NCBI RefSeq assembly: GCF_037975245.1
Contig: NC_092568.1
Coordinates: 1 to 64,000, forward strand
Length of the DNA: 64,000 nt
Reading direction: 5' to 3'
Origin: Apostichopus japonicus
Taxonomy: Eukaryota; Echinodermata; Holothuroidea; Aspidochirotida; Stichopodidae
The notes beneath the pieces are model-generated. The model was given only the letters and a program-made list of their open reading frames with translations, ran no database searches and was not told where the DNA came from. A program made the position numbers and the translations under genes. Positions 51,597 through 63,673 of the stretch are shown here, piece after piece (within the stretch, counting starts at the first letter, position 1; each line of letters opens with the position of its first letter).

Positions 51597-54500
51597 CCCA
51601 TCTGCCTTTCTCCTGTCACATTTCAAGATCATTCATCCGCTTCTTGAAATTTAATTTTGTAATTTGCAGTGATAAACAGAATTATTATTAATCAATAAAG
51701 GTCAAACCACTTCAGGAAAAGTCTTATCAAGATAATGATATTAAAATTGTAAATTTGCAAAAAGAGAAAAATGTTAAAGTTCAACCACCATTGGTCTTTT
51801 AACAAATGGGATATTTTCCAAATTTGTATTAATTATTCTTATCCTATTATCAACTGAATTGTTCTTGACCATAGTCAAGTCAATATCTCTGTTTAAGAGA
51901 TTTCAAACGTGAACAGTGCAAAATGTTTTGTTGTCTTATCCTAAACGATGCAAAAAAGCAGCCATGAAATTAAGCCCTAGAAATACCAATTGATGCATTC
52001 CTTGTCCGGTCTTCCATTTCTCACCTGTTGTAGCATTCCATCCATATTTACCTGCCGCACCGTACCCCGTAAATCATGAAGTATAATTTATTTTATTGTG
52101 CTTACCAAACAACTGGAGTTAAATTTGCAATGCAAATGACTTATTAAAGAGTCTTGGCTATTTACTGAAGTAGCCACAAGCCGCCCCTCTTTATTGTCCC
52201 TATACTTTGAGTCACCTTGTTTAGCGATCTGTTACCCGGTAGTCTTCAGATCTTGGGGATCTGTTTTAAAAAAGGTTAGATCCATGTCTCCACAGGGTGC
52301 AGTCTTTGTTAGACTTAGAAATTGGAAAGACACTGTCCAGTCTTAGAAGTTTATCCTCTCAGAGCTTCAAGAAACACAGAGAAATAAACAGTAAGTAGAA
52401 GAAAGAAAAAAAGATTGAAATACTGTTAACTCTAAGTCAAAAGAGGGAAAATAGTAAAACAAAACCTATGTGAAAATTAAACTTTAAGGGCACTGCTATG
52501 TATTGTTTACAATTTAAATCTATATATGGTAGTTGTTATCATTCTAATTGTTATATCGTTGCTATTGTTTTGTTTTTTTTTGTATCTTTTTACATTTTGC
52601 ATTTACTTTGTCTCTACTGTCTGTGGCCAATCTAGAAAGTCAAGAGAATTCAAAAGTTCAAAACGATTTCAGTTACGTCAACCTTTTCTTTAGTATTTCA
52701 TATTTTAATATAATATGTTGAGAAACCACCCGAAAGGCAAGGAATATCATTGTTTACATCATGATTAGAATTTATATGTACAGTAATGCAATGCTACACA
52801 TGTGACATAACCCCCCTTCCCCCCACCCTTCATCCTCCCCACCCACAGTCATTAAAATATTTGAAAGGAGTACTCTATGTCAAGTAGATTGTTTTTCTTT
52901 TCATTCGTTTTTGTACTTGAAAAACAAAACAAAATAAAATTCCTCATAAAAGAGCTCTCCAAACAGTGATTGATAATCATTGAATATGTGAAGCATTTAC
53001 AAACTGACCTATGAAGGGTTTCTTTTGTTACTTTACTCATTGCATGAAGTATGAAATTTGCAACACTATCATTTATAAGCTTTGTATCAAATCAAACACT
53101 TGTTTCACTGTTTCTTTTTCTATTCTTTAGAATTTTCAATAACTCCCCTCTCATAAATTTCAAACCAATTTGACTGATGGCAGCTCATCTAGATTAACAA
53201 TTTTGAGTTTAAAATCTATTTATTCTATTCCGACGACAGAATATTTCATTTCACCTTTTAACATTTGCAAACCGCTTCTAGCTTTGTGAAGGGTTCCCCT
53301 AGTGACTTATTTTCAAAGCTCTTTGAGTTCTTTTGTTAAAAGTTTGTTCAGCCTGAGCCAGTTAAAAGACTAGTCATGGCACTTGTTGAGAGGTCAAACT
53401 TGGAAAAAAAGGGGTCCAATTTTGATACACATCGCTCTTCTACATACTTATGATGCTACTCAGAGTTTGGAATAGGGCACTTTGGTGTATGAAATGGGCA
53501 CTTTAAAGTTGAGAGGAACTTGGGATAACCTATTAACAACTGCCAGGGCCGATACTTGCCATTATTAAACCAGCATGACGAAAATGAAAATGAAAATTGT
53601 ATTCTCACCATATTTTGTTGATCAGAGTTGGAAAGTTTTCTTACAAAATATTATGTAGGAACTTTTGTCCTACCCTCACCTTTCTGCAATTTGTCCTCTC
53701 AGTTTTAATATAAAATTCTCCTTATAGTCAAGCCATATCAATTTATAATTTAGCTCCCATATTGCAGTGTGCCCATCATTTCGTATGTTATATATCATTT
53801 GAAATGATAATTACTTGTTAATGAAATGTAAGGTAAAGTACGTTTTATCAATGTCTCCTTTTTATGCAATTTTTGTGTAAATGTGTAATTTAAAACTTCT
53901 TTTACAAATGGTTTTATGTCAGAGGATTGTTTTAGTCATGTATCCCGTATAAACAATTGCAGATAAATTTGATACTTAAAGTAACCACAACCTCCTGTCA
54001 AACTGTTGTATATTGGTACCATATGCTAGTTTGACCAAGCCTTCACTCACCATTACTATCCACTTCTTCATTCTCTACCTTGCCTCCAACTTCTCCAACT
54101 TGCCCATCTCTTCAACCTTGTTTTTATCTCTGTCCTTTCTGTGATCTCTCAATTCCAGTACCTTTTCCCTTTGCCATTTTCCACCTCTCCCTCCTATCCT
54201 GTCCCACCCACCCTACCCCAAAAACATCCCTTAACTAAAACAAATGTCCCCCACCCCTCTTTCAGCCCTGGTTGCTGCCCTTGATCAATGCCCTTCTTTC
54301 TTTCTTTCTTTCATACAGTTAATTTTCAATCAGCTATAGGATATTACTCGCCAATGAAAGAATAAAATGACCTTTTCGGAAAAAAAAAATTATAAAACAA
54401 GTACTGTAACCACAGATTATAATTTCCACTGGTACAGCCTTGTATTGATAAAAAAAAACAAGACAGATTAGAATAAACATTAATACTTGAACTCCACCCA

Positions 54501-54952
54501 AGAGAATCAGTCCTTCTTCAGATGTAAACAGAATTTAGTTTAAACCATACCCTTCAACTTTAACATATCCACTCTTGCATGGCAACTCTTCACATCCCAG
54601 TATACAGGTTGTGCAAGACTAAATTCTTTAACACTTGAAACTAGTCATTCCAAGTCAGCATATTTAGCCCTCATTGGAAACAAAGTTTGCCCAATCTTTG
54701 TCTTTTGAAGTGGTTCCTTTGGAAACTTTTTTACTCTTTTGACACTCGTCCAAATAGCCGAACGGCCCGATACCTGACTCACGATATAACCACAGATATT
54801 TACTCACTTCTTAAGTCAAATGCAATTTAGGCAAAAGAAAAGAGAATTGATGGCATTGCCAGTCTCAAATTGCTCCATGTTTGAAGTAAAATATGTTTCA
54901 TAATCTGTAGAGGAATTGATATATATTTTTATATCTCTAACAATTGCTGCAG

Positions 54953-55059
54953 GTTTAATCAACGATTTTGGAGGTCATTTTCAAGCTGGTTACAAACATC
55001 ACAGAGGAGTTTGATTCAAAACAGGAGAGGGACACTAAGAAGATTTCATTTCCAAAGAA
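54953..55059 (+). other. Exon-like segment A, product unknown
   Basis: Acceptor ATTGCTGCAG|G and donor AAAGAA|GTAAGT. One phase is open throughout (FNQRFWRSFSSWLQTSQRSL onward). It ends in phase 1 and fits the entry phase of the segment at 55474. No known domain is visible and the composition is only moderately protein-like. Confidence 0.25.
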
Positions 55060-55473
55060 GTAAGTTAACTTGATTTGAAAACTTTTCTGAAGTTTCTATT
55101 AAACTAAGCATCTGTAGCGAGACGTTTGACGGATACCTATACTGTAGATATCCCAGTAATGTTGGGGTTAAAGCTAAAACAGAGTTTTTGCTATCATTTC
55201 AGTTCACACATATAAGCATAAGCAAACCTCCATATCATCCCCCCCCCCCATATTTCCTCCCCCTTGTCCAACCTCTTATATGGAATTTCACTTTGCAACT
55301 CCACACTTTACATTATTTCATAACTATATTTCATTCTAATATGCTAAGTTGAATATTAATTTCATCAGTACATCAAAGTTTTCTTCATGCCAGTCCATTT
55401 CCATACCAGCTCCAACCTGCCCCCCCCCCCCTGCCCTCACACACACTTTTGCCTATCCATCATATTGCTGCAG

Positions 55474-55625
55474 CACAGGAAACATCCATTAAAAGACTGC
55501 TCAAAGCAGACTTCAGTCTTATCTCGGTTAAGGTGACTAGGGGAGTTTACGTTACCACGAAACCACAGCACAAACTTTTCCCTAAACTACTTTCATTCAC
55601 TCTATTCCCAAGAAACCAGATTCAG
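55474..55625 (+). other. Exon-like segment B, product unknown
   Basis: Acceptor ATTGCTGCAG|C and donor ATTCAG|GTAATT. It needs two bases to complete its first codon, exactly what segment A leaves, and it then stays open for 50 codons (QETSIKRLLKADFSLISVKV onward). The product is not recognised. A and B could be coding or untranslated exons of a plus-strand gene, or coincidence. Confidence 0.25.
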
Positions 55626-57412
55626 GTAATTATCCCCATTGTTCCGCAGCCTGTGATTATATTTTAACCACCACACCTTCATTATCAATGTTCCTTTTTT
55701 TTTGCTTTTTTCTTTTCTTTTTTCTTCTCATGTGAAGCAGAACTGTTTGTTTAGTGGCTCATCCTATAAATCACCTCCTCATGATCTATAGGCCCTTTAA
55801 ACTCCCAGTTTTGCTCACCTGTTTTCCCAAATGTGACCCCTAACTTTCCCATAATAAATTTGACTTCCTGCCACACTGTTAATTTGAATCTCTTTATTTT
55901 GTACCTGGAATTCAAATATACTGATAAAGGTAGAACATTCAGCTTTTTGTTCCCTCCTTTTTTTCAACTTGAAACGGGGATTTTTTTTCTTTCTACCCTG
56001 CCATTGTGAGTTATTAAAGGTGCACTCTAAACTTAATCAACCAATGGAGTTACCTTTCAAAAGAATGAAGAAAAGTTAAATTAAATGGTTTAATTTAAAG
56101 CTACTTTCTAGGAGTGACATTTGGATTGAAGTATGTGGGTGTGGAAGTTTGGGGACCGAGGGAAGGGGGTGGCGGCAATTTAAACTATCGACATTAACTG
56201 ATAGGTAAAAACTACTAAAAGTTACAAATGAGTTGCAGTGAGAAGAGTTGGGGAGTGGGCGGAAGGGAGCCTTTAAAGTTGTTGACATTTATTGGCAATT
56301 AAATTTACTAGTTCTGAACTGCTCACTCTGCTCAAAGTATATGCATGGCAAAGTTGTGTGAATTTTACTGACCTTGTCAACTTAAACATTTTAAAAATAA
56401 AATGGGACACCTCCACCCCTTGCTCATGTCCCTTTCCTTTTGAAATATTTTACATTCAATGTTTCCCTGTGTATGATTTTCTACCTGCCTCCCCCTCCCC
56501 ACTGCCCCTCCTCCCCTGCCCCCCCCCCCCGCCAAAGGCTTCCTTGCCTTTTCAGCCGTATTCCTTGTTCCTCCTATCCCATGTACAGATTTGAAGTCGG
56601 ACCTTTATTGCTACCCTCAGATCTTCTTGAGAATCTCAAGTTTTAAGTGTCAAGAAAGGAAAAGTAGCAACTGTACAAACTGACTTTTTTTCTACAAGAT
56701 ATTTGATTTCCTAGACCTGAGCAAAATATGAGCTACAATTTTGTTGTTTCTATTTTTATTATTAAGTTTTTATTATTCTTACAGCAAAGGAATTCATCCA
56801 TGCTCAGAGAATTCAGAGTAATTGACATTACTGTGTCTCTTTTCCAGGAGTTACTCCTCCAACTTCCTGTTTTGTTACCAACCAATAAAACCAATTTGCT
56901 TTGTTATGGCTATAAATTCCAGATCCCCCCCCCCCGGCCTCCCTTCTCTGTCTGAACCATTGTTATTGAATTATTGCATTGATTTGTTTGTCGTCCCCGT
57001 CAACAATGCTTATAAGACCTTTTGTTATTAACCATCAAAAAATGATATGATTAACATGAAGCATATCAATCAATCAATCGATGGATCCGGTGGCTGGCTG
57101 AGGTGGATTCATTTTTCAGAAGAATCGTTTATCAGGAAAGACAAACTAACAGAGCGAGGGATAAAAAGGCTCGGTGTCCCTATCAAATAGCTCAGTACAG
57201 TTTTAAATTGTCTGCAAGAAGTGCAGAAAAAGACACTCTGAGAGCCATTCCAACAATTATTTGCAATTTAAAACAGTTATATTCGTTTTTATTTACGAGA
57301 GAGAGAGGTTTTATCTGAAGAATCATCAATATGTATGGTGAGTTTATAAGAAAGATTCAGTAATTCATGTCTTGCTGCAAAAGTGCTCAATACATAGAAG
57401 TAGAGCAAGTAT
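55626..57412. other. CpG-poor, no gene proven
   Basis: Pyrimidine-rich tracts and C-runs occur at 56519-56530 and 56926-56934. A weak acceptor (TTCTTACAG|CAAAGG at about 56785) is followed by an open frame but no donor. Short frames with Pro-rich tails are produced by the C-runs. Confidence 0.35.
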
Positions 57413-57677
57413 ATAATATAGTGTATACATACGGTAACTTACAGGCATGTTCTTACTCAAGTTTTACGCCTGTATGGCGATCATCATCAGCCAACTGGAC
57501 GCAAACGATCGTCTGACCTTACTTCTTCCTAACAAAGAAACAGCTCATATCAAAGTATCGCCATGATAATTAACAGACCACCCGGGCCGTGCTACCAAGA
57601 AATAGGGTCACATTATCGTTCGCGTCCAGTTTTCTGATGATCATGATGTAAGTTACCGTATACGTATACTATATTAT
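57413..57677. mobile_element. Foldback / MITE-like inverted repeat element
   Basis: 57413-57442 and 57648-57677 are inverted complements at about 26 of 30 bases (outer arm, ending GGTAACTTAC). An inner arm, ACTGGACGCAAACGAT at 57494-57509, pairs with ATCGTTCGCGTCCAGT at 57615-57630, and GATCATCATCAG pairs with CTGATGATCATG. The left arm has a 40-bp insertion. The centre has no coding capacity. No target duplication was identified, so the superfamily is unknown. Confidence 0.7.
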
Positions 57678-60130
57678 GGTGATTTTATATATATTTTAAT
57701 ATTAATTGTGTATTTTTGTATTAATTGTGTAATTTAGACATAAACTGTATAATAGCAATAAGGCATGTTTATTGTCTGTGATGCAAAATTGGCAGAATCA
57801 TTTTTTTTTTGTGTTAAACTATGTATTACCCCACTGCTCATTTATTTAAAAGTCATTTGTGGTAAAAGTTATCAAAGAAGGGACATCTCTTTCTCAGCAA
57901 TAGGTTTGTTGTCAAAAGCAGATGGCCATTTGAGGATCATCAACCCCTCCCCCCCCCCATTTCTGTTCTATACAGGAGCCATTGTATTTTAAGAGTGATT
58001 AAGTCGATAGCATTTGACCATGCGATGCAAAATTTGCAAAATAATTTTTCTTGGTTTTTCTATTAATGTCATAATGTTATGTTGACATTCTTGACAAAAG
58101 TTTAGCACTGTTTACAAAAACAAAGACAAACTCGGTAGTATGTTCACAGCATAGGTACCGTGTGCCGAGTCTACCCTACTGTGCATAAGAATAACACTAG
58201 GCTGCACATGCGATAGAAACCGTTGTGGAAAACTTCTGATCAAATTTGCAACCATGTAAGACTGACTTAATTACTTGGTTTATGATCGCACGGTATACTT
58301 ATGAACACAAATGATTGTTACAAAATTTTATGATTACCTTGTAGATAACTTTGTGAAACATGTATAAAACCTTCTTTTTTTTCATTTTTGAGGTTTTGAT
58401 GGTCATTTGTGGCCAATTTAGCAATAGCTACATATTTAAGCATGCTAATTATGATATAGATCCTATAACTCAGTAACATTTATATACAAAGAACTTGCGC
58501 GAAGATGGCATGACTTACTGTACCATGACATTAGTAATGTTGTCTACCCATAATCATAGTGTCTTCCCTTATCTTGACTTTTATCTGCAAACACCTAGAT
58601 ACTAAGCGACTCTCCTAAAAGTGCATCTCTCATTCCAGTTTGTTTATTAATCGTATCTCATTGTCTTTGACAGTTTTTATGGTAGTGATTTATGACTTAT
58701 TGTACACATGATAAGTGCCTTGTAAGCACTTAAAAGATAGATATGACCCCATATTATGTACTTTCTTACCAATCTTCATCCCCCCCCCCCCCCAATGTAT
58801 TGCATTTATGATTTGCTTTAGATCTATTTATACATTGTATCGAAGTCGCACTCAAGAACTCGTTAGCAGCGGCTCGTATATTTTCATTAGGCAGGGAATC
58901 TTACGAGGCTGACCAATAGGAATTTTTTCTCCTCGTAAAATTTATTGCCCTGATTCAGTGAGATTTCAGTTTCTCTATGCTGGTCAAGCTTTTGTTTTTC
59001 TCATTTCTATTTGTATTGAATAAGTTAGCAATTGATAAACCTTTTCAAATATTATATACCCTAGATATTTTAAGAAACAATTATAAAACAAAAGGAGCCA
59101 TTATTAACACGCCTCTGTTCCAAATAGTACTTCATTTACCCTTATTAATTAATTTATGATCCGTGGGATGATAAGGGGGGTAATGAACTATTTTATCTGG
59201 TATGAAATGAATGCAGTAAGAATCATTCTGAATGTAAACTTAAGTATCAGGAGAAACCCAAAACAGGATATTTGAAGATCTATGGTGCAAAAGCACTAAT
59301 ACATTATTGATCTCTTGTTATCAGGGCAAGTGTAAGTTTTATGTTCTATATTAAAACCTTGTTGGTTGTCCACAAAATAAACTACAAGTTTTTTTTTCTC
59401 TCAATAAAGTCTAAATAAGTGGTAAAATGGATTCAATGTGTCCATGATGTTTGTTTGAAAAGTTAACTGTAGGTCTTCCTTTAATACATAGGTACGATGC
59501 ATCTGTATTTAAAGGTCTACGGCACTTTTAAAACATTCTGAGGCAATCTAGTCTAATATACCCAACCAATATTTTGGCAATTGAAGGTGTCTGCAAAATT
59601 GTGAGGAAAACTTTGATACAGTACTGCATTAAGTTGCAACAGTAGTGCGTTTTTTTTGGGATTGGGGGTGGGGGGGCTTGTGTTTTGGGTAGAAATTGCT
59701 TTGCTTACTGGGTTTATTCTTAAGATATTTAATTTCTAGAATCCACTTGTTTAGATGATTGCCAGTATTGATTGAGTGCTTCTCGAACATACAGTTGTCT
59801 GAAACTCGTAAAAGTTTACAAAAAGGACTTTTTCTAAAAATTCTAACAACTTCTCACCCTCCAAATCATTCCCATATATTCAGAAAACTATTCCCATGTA
59901 TTCGGAAAAATTATTTATATTCAAGGACATTTATGTCTTAGTGAAGGGAGATGCATCGAGGATGGCAGTTAATTCTCTTTTAATGTTGCCAGAACAAGAG
60001 TGACCGCATATATTTGAATTTTTCTAGCATATTAGCTAGGGACACTATATACTTACTACTTTTGAAGGTTTGTCCTCTGTCAGCCATATCACTATATTCT
60101 GTCAGTAAACTCACATTGGCACTAATTGGC
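57678..60130. other. CpG-poor, no gene seen
   Basis: No recognisable exon. C-runs lie at 57948-57958 and 58780-58793 and a G-run at about 59665-59680. Short direct duplications of TTAATTGTGTA occur near 57705 and 57721. Confidence 0.4.
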
Positions 60131-60880
60131 GCTTACTGTATATATATAGGGAATAACCTAATTATAAACCCATGTTTCACTAATACTGTACATATGGGTA
60201 ATAACCTAATACCCATGTTTCACTTACTGTACATATGAGTAATAACCTAATACCCATGTTTCACTAATACTGTACATATGGGTAATAACCTAATACCCAT
60301 GTTTCACTTACTGTACATATGAGTAATAACCTAAAACCCATGTTTCACTAATACTGTACATATGGGTAATAACCTAATACCCATGTTTCACTTACTGTAC
60401 ATATGAGTAATAACCTAAAACCCATGTTTCACTAATACTGTACATATGGGTAATAACATAATACCCATGTTTCACTCATACTGTACATATGGGTAATAAC
60501 CTAATACCCATGTTTCACTTACTGTACATATGGGTAATAACCTAAAACCCATGTTTCACTAATACTGTACATATGGGTAATAACCTAATACCCATGTTTC
60601 ACTCATACTGTACATATGGGTAATAACCTAATACCCATGTTTCACTTACTGTACATATGGGTAATAACCTAAAACCCATGTTTCACTAATACTGTACATA
60701 TGGGTAATAACCTAGTTTCACTTACTGTATGGGTAATAACCTTAGAGTAGCCATGTCTCGTTAACTGTACATATGGGTAATAACCCAAAACACATGTTGG
60801 CCTACTGTACATATGGGTAATATGCTAATACCCATATTTCACTTACTGTACATATGGGTAAAGTAACCTTAGAATACCCA
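60131..60880 (+). repeat. 41/43-bp minisatellite with hairpin units, about 17 copies
   Basis: The unit runs ACATATGGGTAATAACCTAA, then TACCCATGTTTCACTTACTGT. Forms ending CACTTACTGT (41 bp) and CACTAATACTGT (43 bp) largely alternate, giving an 84-bp dimer in the central part. ATGGGTA and TACCCAT within each unit are inverted complements nine bases apart. The array decays at its right end (60710-60880). The frame at 60014-60238 that enters it is not a gene. Confidence 0.95.
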
Positions 60881-61489
60881 TGTGTCCTGCTTCCATGGTA
60901 CCTTCACTGCTTTCATCACCCATTTACCTTCACACCATTTTAATTGTGTGTCTCTCCTGTAAAAAACACGCAGCAAAAGAATCAATTTTACTTCTATTTT
61001 CTTTTCCCATGTCACAGATGGTAATAACCCTTGATGGTAATTAACTCTAAGATATATGTATGATGTTTTATTCCCTCATCATGAAGGATACAATGGTTGG
61101 TGAAAGGTTAATTTATAATGCACCATTGCACATTCTTTGAGGTCACGAGCGAGTCCCCGGGTGCCGGCCCAGACAAAAGTGCGAAAACAGTGACAACTGG
61201 CTGTTTCATCTACGGCATTTCACAGCCCTAAGGGATAATTTGAGATGTGATAAGATAGATGTTGATCAGGAAATATTAATCTGTCACTAGCTCTGCGAAG
61301 CACATCCTGGTAAATTGAATCGGCACTGGCTAACGTATTACTATTACACAATACTGCGCACTTAATACCTGCTATAGACTACTAGAAGGTTAACTACTCT
61401 AAAGCACAAATGATGGAACTTTCAGTGCAACTTGAATTTAATAGTGAATCTTTTCACAACTCTGGTGTTCTTGTTTAATTTCGATTCAG
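60881..61489. other. Upstream flank or intron before the transporter exon
   Basis: No repeats of note. GAGGTCACGAGCGAGTCCCC near 61139 is a small CpG-richer spot in CpG-poor DNA. It may be intron or promoter of the transporter gene. Confidence 0.35.
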
Positions 61490-61651
61490 TCACTCCTTCT
61501 ACGAAGATAAGGAGTACGATAGTCGTGGAAGCTGCGGCAGGCATCCTTGCAACAAATAATCCAGATATTCGAGAGGTTTATCCAGCAGAAATAGTCAAGA
61601 TGTCTACCAATTGCAGCGAGACGTCCCTGTCTATGAGTGACCTCTTTGAAG
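61490..61651 (+). CDS. Transporter exon 1 of those seen (start of protein)
   Basis: The exon ends GAAG|GTGAGA. A possible acceptor GATTCAG|TC lies at 61488-61489 and the frame is open from there. Either the Met at 61600 starts the protein and 61490-61599 is 5' UTR, or a longer N-terminus continues from an unseen upstream exon. The Met at 61600 (AAGATGT) gives the short N-terminus typical of the family, so I prefer it. Confidence 0.65.
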
Positions 61652-63673
61652 GTGAGATATAAAGAAAATCTATCAAATTTTTAATAAAAATGTTTGCACA
61701 TATCTTGTGATGGTTTGTATTTCTTGATGAAATTCTTGGAAACTTTGCCAAGTAGAGCCTATAAAGAAATAATTTAAATTGAAGCAAAATGCAGAAAGAG
61801 AAACAATGTTTGGTATCAAATTGACAGACTGACTTGCTCAATACATGTCACAATACAAACTTGTCTTCCCCCCCCCCACCCCTAAAAACATTAAACTACA
61901 GAATTTCAGGGGGAACAAATTCTAAAGCTGTCAAATAAATGCTTAAACTTTTTATATTGTTTGCAACTTTTGACATCTTTGGATTTAATAATTTAGCAAT
62001 ATTTAAGTCAATTTTATAGAATATAGTCGATGTAAAGTGACTCAGTATCTAAAGTAGACTTTTAAGCCTCTCTCTTCCATTGGTGCAAATTCCTTGGTGC
62101 ATGTATCCTTGACTTCTAGTCAAATTTAAAATGTGGAACTACAAAAAATTATCATCCTCAAAGTTTGTTTTTGTCCAGTAGAAGGATTAAAACCAACTGA
62201 GCAAAAACATTGAGATATTTTTTGAAAACTTTATGAAGTTGTTGCATGTTTTTTTAGTTTTTCACAAATTTTCAGATTGTTGACATTAATAACAAAATGT
62301 TATAACAATAAAAAAAGAAGCCATTTCTGTTTTCTAAATTGAGAGCTTTTCATTTATGTAGTTGCTCATTCCACTCATTACTAGCTACAGGGCGGGACTA
62401 CTTGAGAGAATTTGGCAACAGTCGCTGTGAAATCCGTCTACATATGTGGCTATATTTTCAGTCCTTTTTTGTATGTAATGTGCTATTCTTTTTCTCCTCT
62501 GCAGTCACCAGTGGCAATGTGGGTTTCATCCTTTTCATTGTCATAATGACTCTATTGTCTTTCACAACCTTCCTCATGTACGCTGAGGCTTACGTGTATC
62601 TCAACAAGAAGATCCTCGCCAGCCGAAGAAAGGTTAGACTGCTCATCGTCCTAGGAATATTTCCAGTAAGTGATTCAATTTCCTGATGAGGAGAATTTCT
62701 TATTTGAAAAATTGTGAGGTCTGTCAATACACTTACTTGCAGTGGATGGCAGAGCCAAGATTTCTGGAAATGTTTGGGAAGGGAGAGGGGGGTGGGGGTG
62801 TTGAGGGTTTAGGAATATTTCCAGTAAGTGCTTCGATTTCCTGATGAGGAGAATTTCTTATTTGAAAATTGTGAGGTCTGTCAATACACTTACTTTCAGT
62901 GGATGGCAGAGCCAGGATTCTGGAAAGGTTTCGGGAAGGGAGAGGGGGGTGGTTGGGGGTGTTGAGGGTTTAGGTAAGACAATTGTTTTATATCAGAACG
63001 TAGTGATGCATGTGAAAGCACTACTAACATTTAAGGAATGCGCATGCAGAAATATGTATGAAATTTGTCAACTATGTTCCTTGTTATGATAAAAAATGAA
63101 CATGGATATAATTATGCTTTTTTACCACCCAAAATTTTATTAAGGGGGGAGGGGTGGCCCATACACTCCCTGATCCACCATCGTATTAGATTTGATGTTA
63201 TTACCCAGACCGATGGCTCTAATTTGTTTGGGTCATAAGAACAAGTTCTATCAGCATCTTTTTAATATTGAATTTTATCAACATCCTTTGAAATACCATT
63301 TTCTTTGTAAAACCTCTATAATTATGTTCTGTGCGACAAAATAAAATTAACCTCTGCTGTAATGGTTGATACCACGTTATACGTAATGACCAAGGGAATG
63401 CTGTGCCATAGTTATAATTTATGGCTTCCCAGGTTATTTATATTCAGAAACAAGATTTCCCGTAATAAGATAAATTAAAGTTACCCTTGTTTCCACTCTT
63501 ATGCACTACGGTAGTCTTCCTCTCCATGTTACGTTAACATTTGTTTCTCAGTATGAGTGGATATCATTTTTCAGTCTCCTCTTTCTCTCTCCACGACAGT
63601 TCATTAGCGTGTGTGCCTTGCTGTCACTCTACATGCCACGATCCCATATGATCACCTTCTTCACAAGTACAAT
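61600..63673 (+). CDS. Organic solute transporter alpha-like protein (SLC51A family), 5' part
   Basis: Ost-alpha proteins are multi-pass plasma-membrane carriers that pair with a small beta subunit to move bile acids and steroid conjugates in vertebrates; invertebrate substrates are poorly known. Exons are 61600-61651 (from the chosen Met), 62505-62665 and 63600-63673. They join in phases 1 and 0 with GT-AG introns, and the third ends in phase 2 before GTAAGT. An N-glycosylation-like NCS lies near residue 4 in a short polar N-terminus. Membrane segment 1 is at about 24-43, followed by YAEAYVYLNKK. The basic SRRK is at about 57-60. Membrane segment 2 is at about 62-83 (LLIVLGIFPVFISVCALLSL), followed by YMPRSHM. 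The RRK-LLGIFP-LYMPRS pattern matches the Ost-alpha/Solute_trans_a family. The rest of the protein lies beyond the right edge. TMEM184-type relatives are a less likely alternative. Confidence 0.78.
62505..62665 (+). CDS. Transporter exon 2 of those seen (membrane segment 1)
   Basis: 161 bases. The acceptor is CTCTGCAG|TCACC and the donor TTTCCA|GTAAGT. It encodes GFILFIVIMTLLSFTTFLMY and the LNKKILASRRK loop. Its last 13 bases and donor are repeated 158 bases downstream. Confidence 0.85.
62653..62971 (+). repeat. Tandem duplication covering an exon end and splice donor
   Basis: Copy 1 (62653-62810) and copy 2 (62811-62971) are nearly identical from AGGAATATTTCCAGTAAGTG to TTGAGGGTTT. Copy 2 differs mainly by a few substitutions and a small insertion in its G-rich part. 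The duplicated donor lies at 62824. Reading from the first donor into it meets the in-frame stop TGA (after VSDSIS), so only the first donor keeps the frame. Confidence 0.92.
63600..63673 (+). CDS. Transporter exon 3 of those seen (membrane segment 2)
   Basis: 74 bases. The acceptor is CCACGACAG|TTC and the donor ACAAT|GTAAGT. It encodes FISVCALLSLYMPRSHMITF and TST. The CALLSLYMPRS stretch is the most family-diagnostic part. Confidence 0.85.

Larger units (their letters stand above)
49426..54952. other. CpG-poor, short tandem repeats, no gene seen
   Basis: No coding exon is recognised. There are two small tandem repeats (51311-51398 and 51499-51596). C-rich patches lie at 52809-52845 and 54180-54260. 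CpG is very scarce, for example nearly absent at 53041-53220. This may be an intron of a plus-strand gene. Confidence 0.4.

Noticed and set aside
62690..62725. CTGATGAGGAG followed by GAAA, suggesting a hammerhead ribozyme.
   Set aside because: Stem II does not pair and no stem I or III flanks the core; it is intronic sequence copied by the tandem duplication.
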